64,000 nt of DNA from Haliclystus octoradiatus (lineage: Eukaryota; Cnidaria; Staurozoa; Stauromedusae; Haliclystidae). Positions 32,401 through 64,000 of this stretch are shown here, in pieces. The stretch's first letter is position 1, and each line of letters begins with the position of its first letter. The DNA is taken from contig OU744448.1 of the NCBI GenBank assembly GCA_916610825.1, positions 28,046,107 to 28,110,106 on the forward strand, written 5' to 3'. The notes under the pieces are model-generated. The model did not search any database, was not told the origin of the DNA, and worked only from the letters and a program-made list of their open reading frames with translations. The translations under genes were made by a program, and so were the position numbers.

Positions 32401-34040
32401 AGCATATGCGACTGCCGGTAAATGTGGTTATTATACAATACCTGTGCAATTAAACCAACACAGCCTGGAAGTGTCTTTCTCTTCACATCATCAAGATTAT
32501 ATCGGAAAAAGTTGTTCAACATTGCATGATCCCATTTTGATAATATTAAATCATCAAACTGAAAGAATAACCAAATACCAAAAATTATTTTCAATATTTG
32601 ATATACATAATTTGTAATACAGTTGAACTCGGTTAATATCCCCTCTTTTAATGTCCCACCTTGCTTAATATCCCCACTTAAAAAGTCTGATTTCCATTTT
32701 CAATTCTCCATACAAACTCTCGTATTCTTACCTCGCTTAATATCCCACCTCGCTTAATGTCCCGCTTTTTATCTGTACCAGAGGGGGGATATTAAGCAAG
32801 TTCGACTGTATCCTGTAATTTGTAGTGAGCAATGACAGCAAGTTGTGACAATTAACATGATTAAATATTTTTACAGTCATTCATCCTAAATAAGATATCA
32901 TAATTCAGTGGGGCAGGATCTCTCCAAGTAAGGGATTCCCCTGATGTTAACTCCCCTGATGAAAAAGCTGATTTGGAATTTGAAAGGGGTGGGGTTCTAT
33001 AAAACAGGAATTGAAGTTAATCACTCTTTTCAATAGCGTAAATGGAAATTTGTCAAAAATTGTTGCGAGATGCAAGAATTCAACATCATTAAAACAGAAA
33101 TTTTTGCATAATTATTCTGTGCGAAATTTGTAAAAACGCGAAATATGTTTTAAGTTATGTCCAGAAGGAATCATTTATCTATTGTATTGCTAGGTTCAAA
33201 AAGTACAATCTCAAAAAAAAAAGCCAAAGACTTCAAGTTTTAGTCAATGACCACGCCATTGAACGATTTGTGCTAACTCAAACATAATGGCAGCCGTATA
33301 ATTATCATTACAGAAGTCAAAAAGCAAATCGATCATTTTGACCTAATCAAACATTGTGTGCGTACTGAAACATCAGCCATGGAAGCTTCACTTTGTCTAC
33401 CGGAACGACATATTGTGAAAGAATGCTTTTTGCGGGAAAGATTTTGGCTGCGCAATCCCTTTTGCGGCTGAAAATCCAGCCGTACATATTTTATATTACT
33501 CATATTTACAAGAAAATGGCATAGTTTCTGTGATATTTGAGTTAATTAGTTAATTAATTATTCACCTTGCTGTTATTAATAAAATTCACTTCACGTGTAA
33601 AAGTTGCCGAGGAGTCTTCTCTGTATTTACTCAATACTCTGAATAAGTTACAGTTTCCATGATTATTTGGATGATCTATGTAAACTTTGCTTAAATGTAT
33701 AATCCACCTGTACAAAAATTGCACTAGAATTTGGCTCTTAGACCTCGGCCGCGCACAATGCATTCAAGATTTCCAATCTAGCTGGGACGCTTTATCCAGT
33801 CTTTAATATAGATCAGTGGCTGTAGCCTGTACCTAGCCCTTTTTCCTTATTTCTGCAGTTGCATGCCTTTATTCGGCCTTCATACCTTACCTTGCTCTTT
33901 TGTTTTGATACCGAGAAATGTCTCTTTGAAGTTCTTTTCAAATGGAAACAGCTATCATTGTACAGTAACAATTTCGTATCGGTTTCCAAATTTAAGTTTG
34001 TTTCATTACCAGTTGGAAGATTGTCTGAAAGAGATCCCAT
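23444..34040 (-). CDS. GDPGP1: GDPGP1, GDP-D-glucose phosphorylase, 376 aa, 10 exons
   Basis: Phosphorolyses GDP-D-glucose to D-glucose 1-phosphate and GDP, clearing a wrongly made sugar nucleotide; animal relative of plant VTC2. Exons: 34040-33891, 32558-32442, 31316-31209, 30769-30641, 28542-28484, 27613-27511, 26892-26792, 25574-25420, 24455-24390, 23586-23444. GT-AG borders; phases close to 376 codons plus TGA (human about 385). Seen: DDLILSKWDHAMLNNFFRY (51-70 region), FNFNKVKENEILFKM, INVSPIDYGHILIVP, LGFNSL, and the histidine-triad-like motif VNHLHFHAMY with His205, His207 and His209; the middle His is the expected nucleophile. Later exons match the poorly conserved C-terminal domain. 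The first exon was chosen because its ATG frame runs into a strong donor (AAG then GTAAGG) in phase 0 with exon 2; its sequence is not conserved, so it is the least certain part. Introns carry several pogo-type elements and a LINE end. Confidence 0.92.
23643..23749. mobile_element. pogo/Tigger-type MITE, family A, partial copy
   Basis: Pieces of the family A repeat (CTGTATATAACAACCAG, then TATAGACAGGTCAC and the right end AACAGGTTTGACTGTA) lie close together, so the middle is deleted. It lies in GDPGP1 intron 9, just upstream of the last exon. Confidence 0.55.
24678..24705. repeat. Perfect 28-bp palindrome
   Basis: The half-site CATTTAAAGATACC is followed at once by its exact complement with no spacer. 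A further ACCGGTA lies 8 bp to the left. It is in GDPGP1 intron 8 and could be a minimal foldback remnant. Confidence 0.8.
24845..25312. repeat. GTTCATGAAC-family repeats in GDPGP1 intron 8
   Basis: At least two clusters (24845-24900 and 25060-25130) and a third (25255-25312, ending TTTTCACAGGGG) of the TTCATGAA word family, mixed with unique sequence. Confidence 0.5.
25815..25991. mobile_element. pogo/Tigger-type MITE, family A, intact 177-bp copy
   Basis: Left end CAGTGAAACCTGTATATAAC, right end GTTATAACAGGTTTGACTG, flanked by TA on both sides (25813-25814, 25992-25993). Identical length to the inverted copy at 43033-43209. It lies in GDPGP1 intron 7. The inner part contains two CCACTATAGACAGGTGG words that repeat the theme of the ends. 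Confidence 0.88.
27095..27410 (+). mobile_element. LINE 3' end (CR1/L2-like), truncated
   Basis: A short reading gives FRLSAPTLWN and IDSLFKLKEKS, the usual last residues of a CR1/L2-type ORF2, then TAA. The 3' tail holds GTAAAGTGCTATTGAGC and AAATAGCGCTTAATAAAT, the hairpin-like tail shared by many CR1/L2 LINEs and their SINEs, followed by an A-rich AAATA repeat. It lies in GDPGP1 intron 6. Confidence 0.65.
29387..29590. repeat. 74-bp tandem repeat, about 2.7 copies, inside the pogo-like element
   Basis: ATTCAATAGA recurs at 29387, 29461 and 29535; each unit carries CATTGCAAGAGTGACCACTA and GACCTTTGTATGCAGGGT. The unit is part of the family A MITE sequence, so internal reiteration happened within a transposon. 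Confidence 0.8.
29727..29893. repeat. GTTCATGAAC-family repeat in GDPGP1 intron 4
   Basis: Starts at AGTTCATGAAAAG and ends CTGTTTTCACAGGGG, with opposed TTCAT words in between; a diverged copy. Confidence 0.45.
30921..31007. mobile_element. Short TIR element of the GTTCATGAAC family, 87 bp
   Basis: Best-bounded member: left end TACCCCTGCAAAAAACAGTT, right end in reverse TACCCCCGCGAAAACAGTTC, with GAACAGTTCATGAAC inside. TA occurs at both ends, so a TA target site is possible but cannot be separated from the TIR. It lies in GDPGP1 intron 3. No superfamily assigned. Confidence 0.65.
31347..31625. repeat. GTTCATGAAC-family repeat cluster in GDPGP1 intron 2
   Basis: About 280 bp with TTCATGAA-type words every 20-30 bp in both orientations, from CCTTTGCAAAAACATG to GTTCATGAACTCAAC. 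Probably two overlapping or expanded copies. Confidence 0.55.
32620..32808. mobile_element. pogo/Tigger-type MITE, family B, 189 bp
   Basis: Left end CAGTTGAACTCGGTTAATAT, right end in reverse CAGTCGAACTTGCTTAATAT, with TA on both sides (32618-32619, 32809-32810). The inner sequence repeats CTTAATATCCC and CTTAATGTCCC several times. It lies in GDPGP1 intron 1. Confidence 0.85.
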
Positions 34041-34783
34041 TGTTCAAAAACTCTAAAAGCGAGAGTTAGGCCCTTATAGATTCTTTTTTTATCAGATTGA
34101 GAGCCAGAGCCACGCTGTAAAGGAAATAATAATCTAGGATTACTTGTGTAAAGCTTTAACAGATATTGAAAGATTATAGGTTACTCTACCACATTAAACA
34201 TTTAGCCAATGCTAGGAGTGTATCGCCCTGGTTTTTCGGTGGTTTTATTTATTTCTTTGTTATAGCCATGAACTTTCAAAATGTAAACACGGTCTTAGCA
34301 TTTTCGACTATGGTGAAGCAATTCAATAACAAACGACAATGTTTACTATTTTTAGGGCTGGTATATTGCAACAGAGAATTCTAAAATTCAAAGCAATTTG
34401 ACACTATACCATACCTTGCATGCTATACTTGCACTGAACATCTATTTTCAATAATTAGAAGAGTTCAAACCAGAAATCTTTGACTTCAAGTGTAACCTAA
34501 CCACATGGTTGCTCAGCATGTTGACCATCAGTTTTGTTTGCGAACAAATCGAAACCCAGACTCAGACCCAGACCAGGATGGTCCCGCAAGTCACGGGAGT
34601 ACGTCCGCTTCACTGACATGACCGCAGATCGCAGTGGCACAAACATCATCACTCTTGTGAATACATGAATATTATTTTCCCTTAACAGCATATAATGAAC
34701 AATGAATGATGACTATAATAAATGGAACTAGTTATAATGATTACGGAGAACATTATACGCATGATGATTCTGACTTGACAGTA

Positions 34784-34967
34784 CAGTGTAACCTGCTTAT
34801 GTGCAATTCGGATAAGTGAAATTCCCGCTATCTGCAACCTGGCTTTGAAATCCGTTAAATAATTTTTTGATCAAGTCCTTGGTAAACAATTTCGGATAAC
34901 TGCAAATTCGGGTAAATGCAATGAAAACCGTTGGCAATTTTGACTTGCACTTAAGCGGGTTACACTG
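34784..34967. mobile_element. pogo/Tigger-type MITE, family C, 184 bp
   Basis: Left end CAGTGTAACCTGCTTATGTG, right end in reverse CAGTGTAACCCGCTTAAGTG, flanked by TA (34782-34783, 34968-34969). The middle repeats GGATAA(G/C)TG(A/C)AA. It lies about 740 bp upstream of the GDPGP1 start. Confidence 0.87.
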
Positions 34968-36098
34968 TATCCACAAATCCACAGAGATGATATATATCAA
35001 TAAATGATCTTAGCCTGCCTGCATGCAATGTATGCAAAAGAAAATGGTTTGGTCACCCAATACAGGTGGCTGCTTGATACAGGTAAGTTCTATGAAGGGG
35101 ATCCCCCAGATCTACCTATTTACAAGAGTAGCAACACAGCCTGGAAACTAGTCACATTTTCAACCAAATGGGTTAAATTAGGGTTAATTGTATTAATAAT
35201 AAAACATGTCCAAATATACCAGGAGAATGTTTTGGTCTGCGATGCAAGCTAGGAAAATGTGATATCTTCATAAATTTCCATGGGAAAGAATGATAAATAG
35301 AGTTTCACAAAGGTAAAAATAGTCTGAAATCCGCTACTAAAAGTCTGAAAATTCTCATGTCTGCTTAGAGACACAATGCACAGTGCACACATACTTAGAA
35401 CTCCAATCAACTGGTTTTGCAAGCCTTGCCCCTGTGAAAACAGTTCAGGAATTCATGAACAGTTCATGAACGTTAAATGGCCCTAATTTCATGAACTGCT
35501 GATGAACTGTCCATGAACACCTGAACTGTGTTTCGCATAGGTGGGGATGTGTCTATAAGCTCGTCTGGAGTTTATCATCAGTTTGAATTATTTTGCCTGC
35601 GTATTTAACATGTAGATATTAACTAAATTGTTGATATTATGTCACCGTTCAGGTCAGAATCAACAATTCAAAAATTCTTATTGCCATTCTTAAGAACTAC
35701 TTTTTTCTTGAATTGTTGATTCTAGCAGCTATAGTCACATATGCTAAAATAGAAAATTGTAGCTCAAACAAAATACAATGGTCATTCATGTGAGGTTAAT
35801 TATATCTATGATGGCGGGCATAAAAATCTACAACAAATATTACAGCTAACCACTATATAACCATTAACAATAATTACAAAAGTTCAAATAAATAGATAAT
35901 CTAATTTATTACAATACATACAACAAATTATTTCAAAAACAAATAACATTAAATCGATGATTACATTGTTTTTTTCGCTTCTATATATTGGTCATAGAAA
36001 TGACCAAAAACTCTTCATTTTACCAAGAGTTAATTGTTTAACTCAAAAAGTTGAGCATATTGTTGTATTATATCTTTGTCAAATGTTATTGAATGTAT
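34968..36098. other. Intergenic region between GDPGP1 and the MTA gene
   Basis: No coding exon seen. It contains a diverged family A fragment (about 35050-35090), a GTTCATGAAC-family copy (35430-35547) and a short hairpin (35656-35723). The remainder is AT-rich sequence without recognisable structure. Confidence 0.45.
35430..35547. repeat. GTTCATGAAC-family TIR element upstream of GDPGP1
   Basis: Left CCCCTGTGAAAACAGTTCAG, right TGAACTGTGTTTCGCATAGG then TGGGG, with ATTCATGAACAGTTCATGAA inside. It shows the same end structure as 30921-31007 with some length change. Confidence 0.6.
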
Positions 36099-36104
36099 TT
36101 TATT
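36099..36104 (-). promoter_or_regulatory. Candidate polyadenylation signal of the MTA gene
   Basis: AATAAA on the minus strand, 213 nt past the MTA stop codon. Confidence 0.5.
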
Positions 36105-36316
36105 AGTACATACAATACATTCATGAGTTCATATTTATGAGATTTAGTCCGCAAAAAGAGATTTACGCTCAATTGCTTTTGTTAGGGTTTTCTACGTATA
36201 GTAGCTATATCTTTACCTGATGTAGACTCCGTTCATCTGTTCTTTCTATCGAGCACTTTAATTTGTAAGTAAAAGCAAGTGTTTGTTGATTATATTATTA
36301 TTACTGATGTCTCTTT

Positions 36317-60384
<24,068 letters not shown>

Positions 60385-63360
60385 TATAAACGAACATTGT
60401 ACGCTACCAAGACTTGATTTATGACATGGATAACAGACAACAATTTCTCAAATCCCCTCCAGTTCATTATCGGTCAGTTGGAGTTTTCGGTTTTTTCAAG
60501 GACAACAGAATTGTAATTATTTCGAAAAAAATGCTTCCCTTGCACGCGCCGTGTGACGTCATATACCCCCCGCAAATTGAAATCAGTAGCAAAAACAATA
60601 GATCCGTATGTGATTTGAAACTTTCAAATTCTTATTTATCAAAAATCGTCCTCTTTTTGTCAACAATTTCATACTAGCAACTCAAATGATAGACTTTTTA
60701 ATGTTTTGTGAATCCAAGATAACATAATCAATCTGAACGAGCTGGATGTCAGTGAGATTAAAAATATAGGGGGCAATATTAATAGGGGATGGGGATTATT
60801 GACCCGACATTTGTATGCTAATTTATTCTACGCGGTGTTTCTTGTTGATAATTTCTCACGGAGTTATTATGCCTCAAAAAATATTATTCAATTCACATAT
60901 GTTTGCTTATTTCGTTTCTATACAATTTACATTATTGTTTGCGTACATATATAAAATGTACGAATTAACTTAATTGCATTTGATTTCTGGAAGCATGTTC
61001 ATGTGACAATAAAAAGTTCATAAAAATTTAGATGGTCGTTCCACTTGAGTTGATTTGTACGTTGATTGACAGCTGGTGTCTTGACTTGAATAATTAATTT
61101 TATAATCACGTGACTATCCTACAGGAAACTAGAATAGGATGCAGGAAACATAAGAAGAGTCTTAATCGACCTTTGTTAGAAGTTTAGAAAAAGACTATGA
61201 TACGTATTTTGCATGTGAATAGTAGAACTCAATAGACTAGTTCTTTAGCATAGTGCCTATACTATAGTAGTCAGTACCGATGATTTCATACATTCGTGTC
61301 CTTCGTGACAACCGTAAATTAAATATTCTACTATATATACTACACTACGTTGATATAATTTCTTAGCTACCATTTTTGAAAGTACTGTCCTCAATAATGT
61401 ATCACTATACTTTCCTAATCATTGTTAGCTAATATACTAATATGACTATAGAGCATCAAGCAGGACATCAAGACGCATAGAGCACATACTCGGTGTATTC
61501 TGATATCCAACTGTACCATCATCATATGTAATTTTAGATCTTAATTATCTACTACTAGCGCTAGTGACTAGTGAGTAGGTAGATGTAGGCCGTATAAGGC
61601 CCGTTTATACGTTTATAAGTTGTACAACAAACATGTCATAACTTTATTGAATGCTTCTCACTGAGAGACTTTTGAAACTTTTCTTTTTGGAAACCTCCTT
61701 CATTGTGGACTGTAGATCATCCCATTTGTGAGCAACATCATGTTGTTGCTCAGCTCGCATCATTGCTTATATCATGTAGTTGATATGAAATCATCAGGTA
61801 TTATACCGTGTATGAATAGAAAGTAATGTAGCTAGATATAGACATATTCAACTCAATGCTATTCATCAAGCCTCTTTTTCATTGAAGCACCACAGCAAGC
61901 ACCAGAAGCATAATGATTAGCTAGTTACATATAGGCAATATCTTATCTTTGTTCCTAATTCAGCAAGAAGATTTGGAACGGAAGGCAAACTATACGACAT
62001 CAACGGCCCTGTATATATTGCTAATAAGCACACTATATAGATCATTTTCAAGGATTTCATTCGCGGTAGATTGGCATTGATTCTTAAATGGCATGAAAGG
62101 GCATCTTTACACTCAGCGATTGCCCTTGATGAGTCTGGAATCTAGATATTTCCATATCTATAACACCCTCTTCTCTAACGATGCTATTCCGTAAGCATGG
62201 GATCGAATCGAGTCCCAATAATCTTATACATAGTAAATCCAGGAATTGAATCCCATCGCCTTATACATTCAGTACATACACGACTCACGTAGTTGGTGAA
62301 GATTGCCTCTGTATGAACACCCAAGGGGATTGTCTCTGATGGCTCTAACATATGATGTAGTTACATTGCACACCAGTGCACAAGCATCAATTAAGTATTC
62401 GTCGAATATTTTAAATCAGAAAGTACATTGATTCCCCATTTGATTCGGAAAACTGAAACACAAATATCCTAATGATGCATGGAGCTCTGATGTAGTAGCT
62501 TCAGCTATTTGTTTTTATATCACTCAATGGATCTGAAATGAAATCATTTAGCATTGATGGCTTTTACAATTTTTACATACTAAACAACACGCAGCAAACC
62601 GTCTGTATATATATATACTACCAAACCTATAATAGCACTGAAACTGACATGTATGTACACAAAAAAACGTGAATATATATTACCCTGGCTTTTCATTGGC
62701 TCCCTATACATGTATACAACAAAAGTTAACAATAAATAATTGATAATATTTAAATCAATTTATAGCTATAGTCAATTATTGTTATCATAATTGGACAATT
62801 GGTTGACTTCTTAGCTTGCGTCACAGACCAAAACATTTTGACGATGTTATTCGGTCAAAATGTTTTGGTCTGTGACGCAGGCTAGGTTGATGGAGCTTTT
62901 TATATTTTTACACTAAGAATGGCAATATAAAAAGGATAATTTCGAAAGCATTAGCATTCTATACATAATACATACTAGTATATTCTATTATTAGTACATA
63001 GTACTAGATTCGAATATAGTATACCAAAGGATCTGATTAACAAAGAACAAAGATAAACAAATTTGAACAAAATATTATCGTAAAATATATTTTGTTGGGA
63101 ATGAAAACTATATATATGTATCATATAGAATATTTGTACTATATTAATTATAATAACAATAATATGCAATATATATATATATATATATGTGATTGTGTAT
63201 ATCATATATATCAACTTCAAACATATTACAGACACTCAATCTTTATGGAAAATACTACACTCAACTTACTATTTGTGAGACACTCGAACCTACCCGACTT
63301 GTATAGGGCGGTAAAAATATAAAATATCCTTTATAAAATCCTGAAATTGTCAATGTTCCT
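60385..63360. other. Intergenic region upstream of the MTA gene
   Basis: No confident gene. It should contain the MTA promoter near 60385; no TATA box stands out. A possible minus-strand terminal exon (61644-61765) and a foldback (62812-62884) are the only structures seen. TA-rich simple sequence occurs at about 63104-63190. Confidence 0.4.
62812..62884. mobile_element. TAGCCTGC-family foldback, 73 bp
   Basis: Left TAGCTTGCGTCACAGACCAA, right in reverse TAGCCTGCGTCACAGACCAA; the arms continue through AACATTTTGAC, 31 bp in all, around an 11-bp loop. GGTTGA occurs on both sides but offset by three bases on the left. Confidence 0.75.
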
Positions 63361-64000
63361 CTTCCCAAAATGCCATTAAACACCGTTATTGTATGCACTG
63401 CTCGTATTTGCCAATGACATGCACTACATGGCTACCTTCAGGAGTTCCTCACCTGTGTTCCATAAATGGCCTATCTTCCCAAAATGCCATTAAACACCGT
63501 TATTGTATGCACTGCTCGTATTTGCCAATGACATGCACTACATGGCTACCTTCAGGAGTTCCTCGCCTGTGTTCCATAAATGGCCCATCTTCCCAAAATG
63601 CCATTAAACACCGTTATTGTATGCACTGCTCGTATTTGCCAATGACATGCACTACATGGCTACCTTCAGGAGTTCCTCACCTGTGTTCCATAAATGGCCC
63701 ATCTTCCCAAAATGCCATTAAACACCGTTATTGTATGCACTGCTCGTATTTGCCAATGACATGCACTACATGGCTACCTTCAGGAGTTCCTCGCCTGTGT
63801 TCCATAAATGGCCCATCTTCCCAAAATGCCATTAAACACCGTTATTGTATGCACTGCTCGTATTTGCCAATGACATGCACTACATGGCTACCTTCAGGAG
63901 TTCCTCGCCTGTGTTCCATAAATGGCCCATCTTCCCAAAATGCCATTAAACACCGTTATTGTATGCACTGCTCGTATTTGCCAATGACATGCACTACATG
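63361..64000. repeat. 114-bp tandem repeat, 5.6 copies, running off the window
   Basis: CTTCCCAAAATGCC starts units at 63361, 63475, 63589 and onward every 114 bp to the window edge. Units are nearly identical; one site reads CCTCACCTG or CCTCGCCTG in the order A, G, A, G, G, and the first junction has GGCCTATC where later ones have GGCCCATC. GC content is higher than in the surrounding DNA. It is unrelated to the 103-bp monomer. Confidence 0.97.

Noticed and set aside
33554-33763. 69-codon minus-strand ORF as first exon of GDPGP1
   Set aside because: It has no donor in the right phase and no family similarity. The ATG at 34040, with a strong phase-0 donor at 33890, fits better.
33859-34069. 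Plus-strand ORFs over the first GDPGP1 exon
   Set aside because: They are shadows of the minus-strand exon in other frames.

Overview
The window is AT-rich (roughly two thirds A+T) nuclear DNA from a metazoan, most likely an invertebrate. Its genes are split by GT-AG introns and code for proteins of ordinary animal families. The space between exons is packed with short DNA transposons, retroelement fragments and two satellite-type arrays. I cannot fix the phylum from the sequence. MTA, GDPGP1, YIPF4, DESI2 and CARF homologues together fit a bilaterian or cnidarian.

Five host genes can be reconstructed. From left to right: (1) a CARF/ALS2CR8-family transcription factor on the minus strand, whose whole CDS lies in one exon (1107-3644) preceded by a 5'UTR intron; (2) YIPF4 on the minus strand, 5 exons (8338-15758, 262 aa), a Golgi/ER membrane protein; (3) DESI2 on the plus strand, 7 exons (16298-22158, 197 aa), a PPPDE cysteine peptidase, head-to-head with YIPF4 with about 540 bp between start codons; (4) GDPGP1 on the minus strand, 10 exons (23444-34040, 376 aa), a GDP-glucose phosphorylase, convergent with DESI2; (5) an MTA-family NuRD subunit on the minus strand, 20 exons (36317-60384, about 922 aa). 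I joined exons by reading splice sites and checking that phases add up; every junction closes in frame. The genes have unrelated jobs (transcription, membrane traffic, peptidase, sugar nucleotide metabolism, chromatin) and are neighbours, not an operon.

Non-genic layout: 1-1025 is 3' flank with one pogo-type MITE; 3648-8337 is the CARF upstream/UTR intron region with a hAT MITE, an 80-bp foldback and a LINE 3' end; the introns of YIPF4 hold a Penelope-like element and a nested hAT plus Mutator-like pair; the introns of GDPGP1 hold pogo-type elements and a LINE 3' end; the introns of MTA hold a 45-copy array of a 103-bp monomer (52071-56695), a 199-bp AAT microsatellite, a tRNA-derived SINE and several TIR elements; 60385-64000 is intergenic and ends in a 114-bp tandem repeat that runs off the window.

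Most notable points: a 103-bp array with patterned variants filling 93% of one MTA intron; two back-to-back Cys/Cys/Cys/His modules of identical spacing in the CARF-family protein; three C2H2 fingers and a stretched GATA-type finger in the MTA protein; and DNA transposon families whose target duplications can be read directly (8 bp, 9 bp, TA, TTAA).
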